Assembly (NCBI RefSeq): GCF_900174585.1
Contig: NZ_FWPT01000014.1
Coordinates: 39,151-103,150, forward strand
Length of the DNA: 64,000 nucleotides
DNA from: Parendozoicomonas haliclonae
GTDB lineage: Bacteria; Pseudomonadota; Gammaproteobacteria; Pseudomonadales; Endozoicomonadaceae
Direction: 5' to 3'
Numbering within the stretch: the stretch's first letter is position 1; every line of letters begins with the position of its first letter. Below, one piece after another: positions 16,266 to 25,955 of the stretch. The position numbers and the translations under genes were made by a program. Below the pieces are notes generated by a model. The model made no database searches, was not told where the DNA came from, and saw only the letters and a program-made list of their open reading frames with translations.

Positions 16266-17627
16266 TTGAGACATAAAAAAGTGAAGTGGTTGTTAATTAT
16301 TTTAGGAGTTGCATCCCTTCCACTACTGCTGGGAATGATTTTATTTACTGTCGCCAACTCACCCTCTGCGAACGGTGTAACCGCCTTCAACAAAAAAATC
16401 AGTAACCAGTATTATCATGACGCCACCAAGGTCTACTTTGTCAGTGGCGGCAATTTTTTTGAATTGGGGGAACGTGAAATACCTGAAGCAGATTTGAGTT
16501 CTTTCCGAGTACTTTCTGATGCCTACGCAAAGGATGACAACTACGCCTACTATCAGGGAAACAAGATAGATAAAGCCGATGCTTCCAGCTTTGAAGCCAG
16601 ACAAGGAGCAAAGTCTGAGAGCATTTTTGCAATAGATAAAAACGCTGTTTTCCTGAGCGATAAAATTATCCCAACGGCCGACTCAGCTTCTTTTATTGTG
16701 ATCGGAAGCGGTTATGCAAAAGATCAATCCTCATTCTTTCATTACGATGAAGCCTTTGCAGATGCCAGTGATACTTACGCTTTCCTGGGTTCTCAATGGG
16801 AGGCGTCTTATCTGTCTATAGATAACCATGTTTATCGCGGCAGCAAGCTTGTCCCAAACATCAGCGCCAATGGCTTTGAAATGCTTGCCAATGGTTTTTT
16901 CAAAGACAACCAATCAGTCTTACATGGGCAAGATGAAGTCGCTGGTGCCAACTCCGAAACCTTCGTAATCATCAATGACTGGGTTCAAAAAGATCGCAAC
17001 AGGATTTACTACAAAGGGACGCCATTGGATTTTGGCGACCCACAATCCGCTGAAAAAATCGATAGCTACTACTGGCGAGACGATAACCATGTATACATAG
17101 GGGACAAGCTGATTGAAGGACTGAACCCATTATGGTTTACCCCTTCAGATGTGAGCCGATACACGGGATATAGCTACCAGACCATCAATTTATCCCCAAA
17201 CACGATCACCTACATCAAAAAGAAAAAGCTGGAGTGGATCTCCGACGCCTATTTTATTTATCAAAATAAAGTTTTTCACCGACAGGGTGACCATCTGGAA
17301 GATTCTTCCCCCCACAACTACAAGACAGTCAGTAACGATAAGGATGCCTGGTATCTGATTTCCAATGATCACCTCTATTACGGCAGCGACATGGTTCAGG
17401 GAGCTGACATAAAAAGCTTCAAAACACTGGAGAGCGACAGTCGATATGGCACAGATGATCACAGTGTTTACTGGGTTGGTCATGTTATTGCTGATGCTGA
17501 TCCCAAAACATTTACCTTGGAAAAAGGTATGCATCCCGAACAAGGAGAGGATGGAAAATACCGAATAGCTGCCCCAGTTATCGATGCCGAGACATCCGAA
17601 TGGTTTGATACTGGTGAACCAGATTAA
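16266..17627 (+). CDS. DKNYY-repeat membrane-anchored protein
   Basis: 453 residues: an N-terminal membrane anchor (KVKWLLIILGVASLPLLLGM, residues about 5-24), then a periplasmic part made of repeated units such as AKDDNYAYYQGNKI, IDNHVYRGSKLV, DRNRIYYKGTPL and DDNHVYIGDKLI followed by ADxxSF. This is the DKNYY repeat pattern. A second periplasmic immunity factor for the lipase is possible from position, 137 bp after it. The listed start is TTG 16266; GTG 16281 is an alternative, and neither has a good Shine-Dalgarno. Its stop overlaps the stop of the opposing gene. Confidence 0.7.
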   Translation: MRHKKVKWLLIILGVASLPLLLGMILFTVANSPSANGVTAFNKKISNQYYHDATKVYFVSGGNFFELGEREIPEADLSSFRVLSDAYAKDDNYAYYQGNKIDKADASSFEARQGAKSESIFAIDKNAVFLSDKIIPTADSASFIVIGSGYAKDQSSFFHYDEAFADASDTYAFLGSQWEASYLSIDNHVYRGSKLVPNISANGFEMLANGFFKDNQSVLHGQDEVAGANSETFVIINDWVQKDRNRIYYKGTPLDFGDPQSAEKIDSYYWRDDNHVYIGDKLIEGLNPLWFTPSDVSRYTGYSYQTINLSPNTITYIKKKKLEWISDAYFIYQNKVFHRQGDHLEDSSPHNYKTVSNDKDAWYLISNDHLYYGSDMVQGADIKSFKTLESDSRYGTDDHSVYWVGHVIADADPKTFTLEKGMHPEQGEDGKYRIAAPVIDAETSEWFDTGEPD

Positions 17628-18445
17628 AAAGACAACTCATCACCAGTATCGATAGACCTTACAGCTTTGTCTTCTACCAATGAGGCATTGCGAACCCGGT
17701 TTTTGTCGGTAGCAATAAGAAGATGACGATCCGGCCGCTTGCGGTCGTGCCGGTTCATCATGGTGATCATATCTTCGCAGTAAAAGTCCCGGCAGATATC
17801 TGAACGTAATTCCACCGCCAACTGACAACCATCGTCGCCCTGATAAAGACAGCCCTTCTCCATGGACTGGGCTGGGATCTGCTCAAGATACTGGCTCATC
17901 AGTTGCTCTTTACTGATGCTCTGCTCACTAAGCACCCGCTTCAGTGTTGCTCTCTGAAGAAAGGCATGATGATTGCGCCCCTGCAGACAACAAAAACCCC
18001 GGCAGGTGGCACAGCCTGCGACAAGATGATCACCCAGATGAGGCACAGTCGGAGCCACCAGCGGCTCTTTATAAACCTCTTCGGCAACTTCATCGTCGAG
18101 AGAGTCCACCAGAGACTGGAGATGATTCACCAGCACCTGTCGTGCATCGTCCGCAACCGGAACAACATCCCAAGGGTTATAGGGTAAGACCGAGACTGCC
18201 AGCTCATCAGGATCAAAACCACCACGGGATGCCTGCTCCATGGCCAGCTTACGCACTTCTGCCCGGCAGGCATTCTCTTCATCCTGTCGGCGTTTATCCT
18301 GAACCGCAATCAGATCCTTCTGACTGGCCGCACGGCAACCAATCTCTCCACAGAAATCACGATTCGCCGGTATATGGGGCGCGAGTGGCTGGCTGCAATA
18401 CCGGCACACCCGCGCTCCCAGAGGGACAGGTCGCAACTGGCTCAT
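17624..18445 (-). CDS. Cys-rich protein with YkgJ-like CxxCxxxCC domain
   Basis: 273 residues with two cysteine clusters. The N-terminus has C14, C17, C32 and C37, a zinc-ribbon-like set. The middle has C145, C148, C152-C153 with H159-H160, then C199, C207, C218 and C223, the layout of YkgJ-type metal-binding proteins (putative zinc or iron-sulphur chelation). It has no signal peptide. It begins 18 bp after clpV's stop, so it is co-transcribed with clpV. The role in secretion is unknown. Confidence 0.65.
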   Translation of the reverse strand: MSQLRPVPLGARVCRYCSQPLAPHIPANRDFCGEIGCRAASQKDLIAVQDKRRQDEENACRAEVRKLAMEQASRGGFDPDELAVSVLPYNPWDVVPVADDARQVLVNHLQSLVDSLDDEVAEEVYKEPLVAPTVPHLGDHLVAGCATCRGFCCLQGRNHHAFLQRATLKRVLSEQSISKEQLMSQYLEQIPAQSMEKGCLYQGDDGCQLAVELRSDICRDFYCEDMITMMNRHDRKRPDRHLLIATDKNRVRNASLVEDKAVRSIDTGDELSF

Positions 18446-18463
18446 GGCAAAAAGCCTTGCTGA

Positions 18464-21157
18464 TCAGTCCAGCTGATAGGCAAAGGCACCATCCTCAGAG
18501 GCCGAGATATGCACCTTGCTGATCGGCAGATCGTCCGCCATCCGGGCCAGGCAGACACCGGCCAGCTCAGGCAGCAGACTGCGGGTCAGGATATTTTCAA
18601 TATTCCGGGCACCGGTATCGGACTCCTGGCAGCGGGCAACAATATGCAGCAGTACATCGTCGTCGTAGCTGAAGCTGGCGCCATAATGCTCTTTCACCCG
18701 CTTCTCGATCCGGCGCATATTGATGGCACAGATCTTCATCAGGTTTTCATCATCCAGAGGATAATAGGAGATCAGGTTGGTACGCCCCAGGAACGCCGGT
18801 TTGAAGTGCTTAAGCAACTGTGGACGGATATTATCCAGCAGCACTTCTGGCTCAGGCTTCTCTTCCACCTGGCCCATAATCGCGCGAATAGCATCTTCCC
18901 CGGCATTGGAGGTCATGATGATGACGCAGTTCTTGAAGTCGATATCCCGGCCTTCACCATCCTTGATGGTGCCCTTGTCGAACAGACTGTAGAAGATATC
19001 CTGCACACCAGGATGAGCCTTCTCCATCTCATCGAGAAGGATAATGGAGTGAGGCTTACGACGGGCTGCTTCTGTCAGCACCCCACCTTCCCCGTAACCG
19101 ACATAACCGGGAGGCGAGCCCAGCAGCATGGAGACCTTATGCTCTTCCTTGAACTCAGACATATTAATCACGGTCAGGTTCTGCTCACCGCCATAGAGTT
19201 CATCCGCCAGTGTCAGGGCTGTTTCTGTTTTACCCACACCACTGGTGCCGACAAACAGGAATACACCCACCGGCTTGCGAGGGTCAGTCAGACCCGCACG
19301 GGAAGTCTGGATCGCCTGAGCTACCGCTTCCATAGCGTGATCCTGACCAATCACCCGGGTTTTCATCCGGTCTGCCAGCGCACGAATGGCGTTGATCTCG
19401 TCACTCACCATTTTGCCGACCGGAATACCGGTCCAGTTGGCCACCACTTCAGCGACCGCCTGCTGATCGACACAGGCCTGCATCAGCGGCTGCTCACCCT
19501 GAATATCCTGAAGCTCACGGGTCAAGCTTTGCAGTTGCTCACGCAGCTCCGGCAACTGTTCGTTAAACGGCAGCTCGGACTGATCTTCCACCTTGTCCTT
19601 CGCCTGCTCTTCCGCCTCGCTCTCTTTCAGGAAGCTGGCATCAATGGTGTTGCGAATCTCACGAATCTGGCCAATCAGTTCCTGCTCTTTCTGCCACTGG
19701 GCCTGCAAGGACTCCAGCAGCTCTTCTGCAGCGGACTTCTCTTCATTCAGAGCCACCAGCCGCTCACTGTGGGCCGAATCGGCAGCATGCTCACGTTCCA
19801 ACATGGCCAGCGTTGTTTCAGCGGTTTGTATACGACGACGAGTATCTTCAATCGCACCAGGCGTGGCGGACAGGCTCAGGGCGACACGGGCACAGGCGGT
19901 ATCCAGCAGGCTCACAGATTTATCCGGCAGCTGACGCCCGGGAATATAACGGTGGGACAGTTTGACTGATGCTTCGATCGCCTCATCCAGAATGCGCACA
20001 TTATGGTGCCCCTGAAGGGAGGCCGAGATACCACGCATCATATTGATGGCCTTCTCTTCATCCGGCTCTTCAACCTTTACCACCTGAAACCGGCGAGTCA
20101 GTGCAGGATCACGCTCAAAGTATTTTTTGTATTCCGCCCAGGTCGTGGCAGCAATGGTACGCATCTCACCCCGGGCCAGAGCTGGCTTGAGCAGGTTGGC
20201 GGCATCGCCCTGCCCTTCCTTGCCTCCCGCACCGATCAGGGTGTGAGCCTCATCAATAAACATAATGATGGGCACCGGTGAAGCTTTCACCTCTTCAATC
20301 ACCGACTTGAGCCGGTTTTCAAACTCACCCTTCACACTGGCACCGGCCTGAAGAAGACCAAGATCCAGCGTACGGACCACGACACCTTTTAATGGATCAG
20401 GTACATCATCACCGGCAATGCGCAGGGCAAAGCCTTCGACCACTGCCGTTTTACCCACACCTGCCTCACCGGTAAGAATCGGGTTGTTCTGGCGGCGACG
20501 CAGCAGGATATCGATACACTGCCGTATCTCTTCATCACGCCCCAGCACCGGATCAATCTCACCATTGGCAGCGCGCTCCGTTAGATTGACGGTGTATTTA
20601 TCCAGAGAAGGGGTTTTGGTCGCCTTGGCAGGAGCTGAGGATTCATCGGAACCAGACCCCACAGCCGATGTTGTAGCGGATTCTGCCGTAGTCCCCACCC
20701 GGGCACGGGCCGTTTCCCGCAGGGACTCCGGCGCCAGATCACGCAGCACCGAACAGGTTTCCAGTAACTGATGACGGGACTGATCTTCCAGCATCACCGC
20801 CGCGATAAGATGACCGGAGGTCATCTGACCATGACCACAGTCTACTGAGGCCAGCATCCAGGCATTTTTGGAAGCTTCAACAATAGCGGGAGAAAGAGCA
20901 GCCGGACGACTGCTGCCGCTTTTAAATTTGGCAATAGCCTCAGCCAGCTGCTTGGCAAGCGTTGAAGGGTTGATTTCATGGAGTTCGAGCAGGCTATAGA
21001 AGTCAGTATCACTTCGATCCAGAAGCTTTAGCAGCCAGTGCTCAAGTTCAACATTATATTGATTATGTGCCAGACAAAGACCGGCGGCACCTTCCAGAGA
21101 ATCGCGCAGCACAGGCGACATTCTGTCAACCAGTGCCTTTAAATTGAGGCTTATCAT
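18464..21157 (-). CDS. clpV: T6SS sheath-recycling AAA+ ATPase ClpV (TssH)
   Basis: 897 residues, the usual ClpV length. An N-terminal domain (1-150) binds the contracted sheath. The first AAA+ module has Walker A GEAGVGKT (230-237) and Walker B FIDEAHTLIGAGG. A coiled-coil middle domain (about residues 420-560) follows, then a second module with GTSGVGKTETAL and ILLDEMEKAHPGVQDIFY. It disassembles contracted TssB/TssC in the cytoplasm for reuse. It has its own upstream region because a plus-strand gene separates it from tssG. The long open frame on the opposite strand is a shadow. Confidence 0.96.
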   Translation of the reverse strand: MISLNLKALVDRMSPVLRDSLEGAAGLCLAHNQYNVELEHWLLKLLDRSDTDFYSLLELHEINPSTLAKQLAEAIAKFKSGSSRPAALSPAIVEASKNAWMLASVDCGHGQMTSGHLIAAVMLEDQSRHQLLETCSVLRDLAPESLRETARARVGTTAESATTSAVGSGSDESSAPAKATKTPSLDKYTVNLTERAANGEIDPVLGRDEEIRQCIDILLRRRQNNPILTGEAGVGKTAVVEGFALRIAGDDVPDPLKGVVVRTLDLGLLQAGASVKGEFENRLKSVIEEVKASPVPIIMFIDEAHTLIGAGGKEGQGDAANLLKPALARGEMRTIAATTWAEYKKYFERDPALTRRFQVVKVEEPDEEKAINMMRGISASLQGHHNVRILDEAIEASVKLSHRYIPGRQLPDKSVSLLDTACARVALSLSATPGAIEDTRRRIQTAETTLAMLEREHAADSAHSERLVALNEEKSAAEELLESLQAQWQKEQELIGQIREIRNTIDASFLKESEAEEQAKDKVEDQSELPFNEQLPELREQLQSLTRELQDIQGEQPLMQACVDQQAVAEVVANWTGIPVGKMVSDEINAIRALADRMKTRVIGQDHAMEAVAQAIQTSRAGLTDPRKPVGVFLFVGTSGVGKTETALTLADELYGGEQNLTVINMSEFKEEHKVSMLLGSPPGYVGYGEGGVLTEAARRKPHSIILLDEMEKAHPGVQDIFYSLFDKGTIKDGEGRDIDFKNCVIIMTSNAGEDAIRAIMGQVEEKPEPEVLLDNIRPQLLKHFKPAFLGRTNLISYYPLDDENLMKICAINMRRIEKRVKEHYGASFSYDDDVLLHIVARCQESDTGARNIENILTRSLLPELAGVCLARMADDLPISKVHISASEDGAFAYQLD

Positions 21158-21468
21158 TATTCTGGGGCCTGTTCCCTGTTCTTTGATTTATCATCAGCAC
21201 AGATGAGAAAACTAACTTCACTGTTTGGTCAAAGCATACCACCCTCAAATTCATACTTATAGAAATCAAAAAACAAAAATCATAAATATTAAATTACAAG
21301 AGTAAGGAATATATCAGGTTGATCGCACAGCAAGAGCCAACATCATTTACGATAAAACAATTTGTTAACAATAGACTTACAAAGTATGTAGATCCCCAAA
21401 ACACCAATAAATATGATCGAGTCAGACACTATACATAGCATCACAGTCCAATTAATGAGTGAGAACAC
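21158..21468. promoter_or_regulatory. 311-bp divergent intergenic region, clpV and the 234-aa gene
   Basis: AT-rich spacer with starts diverging on both sides. On the plus strand TTGTTA (21362-21367), 17 bp, TATGTA (21385-21390) is a weak promoter-like pair for the gene at 21469. No operator or RNA gene was recognised. Confidence 0.35.
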
Positions 21469-22173
21469 ATGGCTAAAGCAGAACATAAATTCATCTGCCT
21501 CCCCAGTATTCACGGCGCGATAAAGAGTAAGGAGGAATTAAAACAAGAAGTTTCCATGCTGCACTCAAAGCGCCATCACCGATTAAAGAAAGTTTTAAAG
21601 TACGGTAACTCTGGTGTTGGTGGGATGCGATCAGGTGCCACTCTAATTGGGCTGCTCGGAGGACCTGCTATAGCAACTGGTGGAATACCCGCCTCAGTAG
21701 CACTAGCTGCCATCACTGCAGGAACCGCTGCCAGATCTGCGTATAAAACAGCAGAGCATATAAAAAATCTAGAAAAAATTCTCAGAGATCATAAAGGGCA
21801 AACCGCATCGTGTGAGCAAGCCTACAGTGACGAACATAAGTATATTGAAGAAACCATCCTTCCATATATCATCCGCAAAAAAAGGGCAAAGCAGTTTAAA
21901 AAAGTTACTGTAGCTTCCACGCTGGGCGCTGCAAATGTTTTCAACGTAGGCTATGGAGTTCTGAAAGCCGGGTACAAAAAAGCAAAAGGAACTAAAGGTG
22001 TAAATCGTACATTCTATGCACATGTACTTGCTGAACACCTGGTCACATGCCACTGCGACTTTGTATTCGACATCACGGCCGAACTTTACAGTGAAGAGGA
22101 AGCACTTGTAATACGAGGCCAAACCTCGCTAGTTGCTGCACAACTCTTGGCAGAAAAAATGAAATCAACATGA
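21469..22173 (+). CDS. Hypothetical protein with a Gly/Ala-rich hydrophobic hairpin
   Basis: 234 residues, unrecognised. A basic N-terminus (HSKRHHRLKKVLK, 32-44) precedes a glycine- and alanine-rich hydrophobic stretch (residues ~49-92) that could form two membrane helices, as seen in pore-forming or membrane-inserting effectors. A basic second half and a C-terminal region with CHCD follow. It is the only plus-strand gene in the middle of the minus-strand T6SS set, with lower G+C than clpV. It may be an inserted cargo gene, perhaps an effector without a recognisable immunity partner, but this is inference. Confidence 0.55.
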   Translation: MAKAEHKFICLPSIHGAIKSKEELKQEVSMLHSKRHHRLKKVLKYGNSGVGGMRSGATLIGLLGGPAIATGGIPASVALAAITAGTAARSAYKTAEHIKNLEKILRDHKGQTASCEQAYSDEHKYIEETILPYIIRKKRAKQFKKVTVASTLGAANVFNVGYGVLKAGYKKAKGTKGVNRTFYAHVLAEHLVTCHCDFVFDITAELYSEEEALVIRGQTSLVAAQLLAEKMKST

Positions 22174-22200
22174 ATCTACACGAAAAGAGTGTAGATTCAT
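22170..22200 (+). terminator. Perfect 12-bp stem-loop at the 3' end of the 234-aa gene
   Basis: 22170-22181 pairs perfectly with 22189-22200 around a 7-base loop, and the stop codon lies inside the first arm. There is no T-run, so termination may be weak or the hairpin may protect the mRNA end. Confidence 0.5.
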
Positions 22201-22274
22201 GACTACGACTTAAAAACCGGTGAAGAAGCCCTAGCGATTAAATAATTTGACTACACAAGCCTACTTGTAGAGGC

Positions 22275-22943
22275 TCATACCGGACTCCAATCATCACGCA
22301 TAATTTTACGAACTGGCTGGTCAATCAGCCCAGGATATTTTTTATTGATAACATCCATAGTCGAGTTTTCGGGAACGCCCTTCATGGCATAAATCGAGAA
22401 GCACCATGCCAGGATAACTGTTCTGCCAGATTGAATATGCTGACGGATACAGCTTCGTAAACGACGCTCGGAGTTAAAATCAGGATCGGTGACATCGAGG
22501 ATCATAATATCCACATCCGATGGCACCTGCTCCATCACCTGGGATTTCTTTTGTAAATCCTGACGCAGGTGGCTGATATCCTTCACTTGGGTAAATTGAC
22601 CATCCGGCTTGGTAAAATGCATATTACTGCCGTGGCGTCCCGTCAGCACAGTAAAGAGCTTTCTGTTCTGAGTATTGGCAAGATTGATAATGATGGGTTT
22701 CCATGAATTATCGCCGGTTTCAAACAGGGATAAATAAAGGTTCCCTGATTTTACCCATGGTACCGGATTCTCTTTCAACTCTCCGACTGGCGCTGGCTTT
22801 CCAAACTCTTCAGCCATTCTGCGTTTGGATATCAACGTCGCATTGGCATCCCCAATGGTTTGCCACTTTGTACGGACTTCAAGTGGTTTTAAGTCGCTGT
22901 CGTCTGGAACTATTGTAATTTTTGGCACAGGCGCATCTCCCAC
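22275..22943 (-). CDS. Hypothetical protein downstream of tssG
   Basis: 222 residues, unrecognised, no signal peptide or membrane segment. The central part alternates predicted strands and helices (KLFTVLTGRHGSN, VDIMILDVTDPDF, TVILAWCFSIYAMKG), reminiscent of a Rossmann-type or receiver-like fold, but no catalytic motif is clear. GTG 22943 is the listed start, without a good Shine-Dalgarno. It follows tssG by 47 bp in the same direction, so it is probably the last gene of this T6SS operon segment. Confidence 0.55.
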   Translation of the reverse strand: MGDAPVPKITIVPDDSDLKPLEVRTKWQTIGDANATLISKRRMAEEFGKPAPVGELKENPVPWVKSGNLYLSLFETGDNSWKPIIINLANTQNRKLFTVLTGRHGSNMHFTKPDGQFTQVKDISHLRQDLQKKSQVMEQVPSDVDIMILDVTDPDFNSERRLRSCIRQHIQSGRTVILAWCFSIYAMKGVPENSTMDVINKKYPGLIDQPVRKIMRDDWSPV

Positions 22944-22990
22944 AAATAAGCTGATTAGTCATACATACTGCTTGTCGACTCAGATAAAAC

Positions 22991-24097
22991 TCATCCCTCA
23001 ACTGCAATATTTATCAGCTTTTGTAAGCTTTGTGTATTGCCCAAGCGACTATTGAATCCCAACATCGGATAATAATCCGGCCTTTGATCAAGCTGTAGCG
23101 GCGGCAGTTCCTTCTCTTCCACTCGAACATGAATCTCAAAATCCAGCTCAGTACCCGCTACCAGCTGCACCAGAGAACGTAAGGATTCCAGACGGCGACT
23201 GCCGGGCAGAAAGCTCATATAACGCTGATAACTCATTGGCTCCAGCACCACCCGGAACCGGCTTTGAATCTGCCAACTCTGCTGACCCAGCACCGCATTC
23301 TGACCAAGAATATTATTGACACCTTTATCTCGATTCACTCTCCCGGGGAGTTGAGTGCGAAGGTCTTCCGGTATCTGATACCACTCGCCAATAAACTGTT
23401 CGATATCAGCCTTTAACCCAAAGTGATGCAGGATCGCACTTTTCAAAGCACTGGCGGAACGTACATTGCGCCCCAGTAACCCGCCCATTCCGGCAGCCAC
23501 ATCATCCCGCAACGGCATACGGTGCTGCACATTATCAGTTCCCAGCCCAATCAGGGACTTCATGGCCAGACTGTAAATATCATTCTCACTATCTGGCTCA
23601 AGGGCTTCCGTCTCTTTTCTCTTTTGCCGCTCGAAGTGCACCGGCAACTGATACTTCTGCCAGGCTCGATAAAACAGCGAGATGGTGCGATGGTGGAAGA
23701 TATCGAAAAAGTCCCGCAGCGCACGGTTCTTGTCTTTTAACTCTTTAAGAACCGTCTCGCTCATAGTCTGGGGCAAAACCCCCTGACTCCCGGTAAGCCC
23801 CATAAAAGTGACTTCCATCTGCCATTGATGGCGGCTGTCCGGATCGGGATTGTCCTCCTGCTCCTTGATTTTCAAGCGGGCAATATCTGAGGCCGAGAAC
23901 GACAAGCTCTGGGAAGCCAGAAACCGTACCAGCTCTTTATGGGGAGGTGCCAGTTCAGCCACGGGCTGGTCGGCAAATTTCTCGTCTTTCGCTTTCTCGG
24001 TCTGGCTGATGGCCTCAAGCAAGCGAACAGCCTGGAAGAAATCAAACTGATGAGGCCTGGTGCGCAGCTTTTCCGCTACCGTGTTCTTTTTATTCAC
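22991..24097 (-). CDS. tssG: T6SS baseplate subunit TssG
   Basis: 368 residues. The family start RPHQFDFFQAVRLLE and the block TFMGLTGSQGVLPQ are diagnostic of TssG (ImpH/VasB). With TssF and TssE it forms the wedge that assembles around the VgrG spike. The ATG overlaps the tssF stop by 4 bases, indicating translational coupling. No unusual feature. Confidence 0.94.
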   Translation of the reverse strand: MNKKNTVAEKLRTRPHQFDFFQAVRLLEAISQTEKAKDEKFADQPVAELAPPHKELVRFLASQSLSFSASDIARLKIKEQEDNPDPDSRHQWQMEVTFMGLTGSQGVLPQTMSETVLKELKDKNRALRDFFDIFHHRTISLFYRAWQKYQLPVHFERQKRKETEALEPDSENDIYSLAMKSLIGLGTDNVQHRMPLRDDVAAGMGGLLGRNVRSASALKSAILHHFGLKADIEQFIGEWYQIPEDLRTQLPGRVNRDKGVNNILGQNAVLGQQSWQIQSRFRVVLEPMSYQRYMSFLPGSRRLESLRSLVQLVAGTELDFEIHVRVEEKELPPLQLDQRPDYYPMLGFNSRLGNTQSLQKLINIAVEG

Positions 24098-25926
24098 AGC
24101 AGTGCCTTTTCACCCGCCCGCGGCGGCCAGCGCTTGAACTCGCCATCCTTACCACTCATGGTCACAATCAGACGCACAAAAGAATTAATACTGCAGTAAA
24201 CACCCAGGAAACGTTCGATCACTGAACTGAACAACAACGGGCTGGTACCGGTCAGCATCATCGAATCCAGCTCCAGTTCCACCTCAGTACCCCGACAAAG
24301 CACAACCGTATTGTCGATAGGAATGGGGGCGGTAATGGTTCGGGTATCCATACTGCGCAGAGATTCAATCAGATTACGGGTACTGGCCGAATCCTTAAAA
24401 TTGTAGAGTCGTAAAATTTCCTTAAAGGCTTCGCAGGAATCGGTACCACGACTGAGAGACAAGAAGTTCAGATTCAAATGCGAGATCAACCGCCAGTAGG
24501 CGCCGTCTTTCAGGGGAGCACGCACAACCGCTGTCGGCGGAACAATGCAGCTGATACGCTCAGCTGGCGCGTCGCCATCCACAATGCCAAAGTGCGGCTG
24601 ACCTCCACCTGTAGGCAGTTTCTTAGGGCGATTGCGGTTGGTGCAAAGGGTATCCAGATGCAAAACACTATGGCTGCTGATATAGGGGTTAAACTCCAGA
24701 TCCACCAGCCGGATATCCACCTCGCTGGCCTGCTCGTTATAGTGCTCGCCCTCTACCACCTCACGGCGGCGGGTGAGCCAGAATGCCGTTTGCCCGGCTT
24801 CTGCCAGCTGATGCTGATAGCTATAGAACGGGGTAAATTCCCGCACCTTGCCAGAGCTGTCACTGCTGGTGACCTTCTCAACAGACCACACTTCCAGTTC
24901 TTCCCGGCGGCGAATATCGCCAATAACCGGATACTCATAACGGGTATGGTCCAGACTGATGGGCTCAGCGCGCTGTGAGAACAGATTGACGGCCGGAGTA
25001 CAACCAAGGGCAAACATCTTGGACGAAAGCTGATGTTCCAGCTCTTCGGTGCTGTCCTCAAGATAGATATAGAGATGAAAGCCCTGGGACTCTTTGCCAG
25101 CCAAAGCCTTGTCCAGCCCATCAATATCGATAAACAGGAACTTCTCCGGGAATACAAAGAACTCGGTCAGTAGCCGGTAACCGAGAAAGGCATTATCCGG
25201 GTAAGGAATAATGCCCTCATCCTCTTCAAAGCCCACCGCCCGAATACAATCAGCATCCAGATACAGCGGGTGGGGATCATCCTCCCCTTCTGCCACCACC
25301 AACTTGATGGATTTGGTCAGCAACAGATCATAAAGCGGGTAGACATGTTGGGGCTGCCCTCGCAGAAAGAAGCGTGTCGTCTCACTCATCACCTCACCAA
25401 TCAACGCCTCTTCCGCCAGCGTGCCAAACTCCAGTTTGAGCACAGCATTGGCATCGGTCATTTGATTGGAGCCGGGAGCCACAAACGGGCGAGGGATAAG
25501 ATTGGCATTCTTAACGGAGATGGCAGGAACGGTTGCATCATAGCGGGTGGTAAAACGACAACCGGCACCTGACGCCTGTTCTGTATCCAAAAGAGTGCCT
25601 GCAGGCACTGTGGCTGGAGCATCCAGCAACTCTTCCGGCTCAAACTGCACCACAGTCATCGATGGGATTGGACGCAGATAATGGGGATAAAGCGTTTCCA
25701 GCATGGCTTCCGTCATTTCCGGAAACTCATCATCCAGTTTCTGCTGGATACGGGCATTCAGGTAGGCAAAACCAGATAACAACTGGGAGACCAGAGGATC
25801 ACCCACAGTATCCGCATCCAGTTGCAGGGAGCTGGCCACAGAGGGATGCCTGCGGGCAAATTCACCGGCAGACTGCTGGATAAACGCCAGCTCCTTCTCG
25901 TACAACGGCAGCAGTTTTTCACTCAT
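24094..25926 (-). CDS. tssF: T6SS baseplate subunit TssF
   Basis: 610 residues, close to the usual size. The start LLPLYEKELAFIQQSAGEFA and the block YLNARIQQKLDDEFPEMTEA, then LYPHYLRPIPSM, identify TssF (ImpG/VasA). It acts as the central wedge protein, in complex with two copies of TssG per one of TssE in known systems. The stop overlaps the tssG start, and tssE lies 29 bp upstream. Confidence 0.95.
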   Translation of the reverse strand: MSEKLLPLYEKELAFIQQSAGEFARRHPSVASSLQLDADTVGDPLVSQLLSGFAYLNARIQQKLDDEFPEMTEAMLETLYPHYLRPIPSMTVVQFEPEELLDAPATVPAGTLLDTEQASGAGCRFTTRYDATVPAISVKNANLIPRPFVAPGSNQMTDANAVLKLEFGTLAEEALIGEVMSETTRFFLRGQPQHVYPLYDLLLTKSIKLVVAEGEDDPHPLYLDADCIRAVGFEEDEGIIPYPDNAFLGYRLLTEFFVFPEKFLFIDIDGLDKALAGKESQGFHLYIYLEDSTEELEHQLSSKMFALGCTPAVNLFSQRAEPISLDHTRYEYPVIGDIRRREELEVWSVEKVTSSDSSGKVREFTPFYSYQHQLAEAGQTAFWLTRRREVVEGEHYNEQASEVDIRLVDLEFNPYISSHSVLHLDTLCTNRNRPKKLPTGGGQPHFGIVDGDAPAERISCIVPPTAVVRAPLKDGAYWRLISHLNLNFLSLSRGTDSCEAFKEILRLYNFKDSASTRNLIESLRSMDTRTITAPIPIDNTVVLCRGTEVELELDSMMLTGTSPLLFSSVIERFLGVYCSINSFVRLIVTMSGKDGEFKRWPPRAGEKALL

Positions 25927-25955
25927 TATTCTTCTTCCTTGTGGCCGTCATGGCT

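Noticed and set aside
18509..19969. 486-codon open frame opposite clpV
   Set aside because: It lies wholly within clpV, a certain gene, and has no family features.
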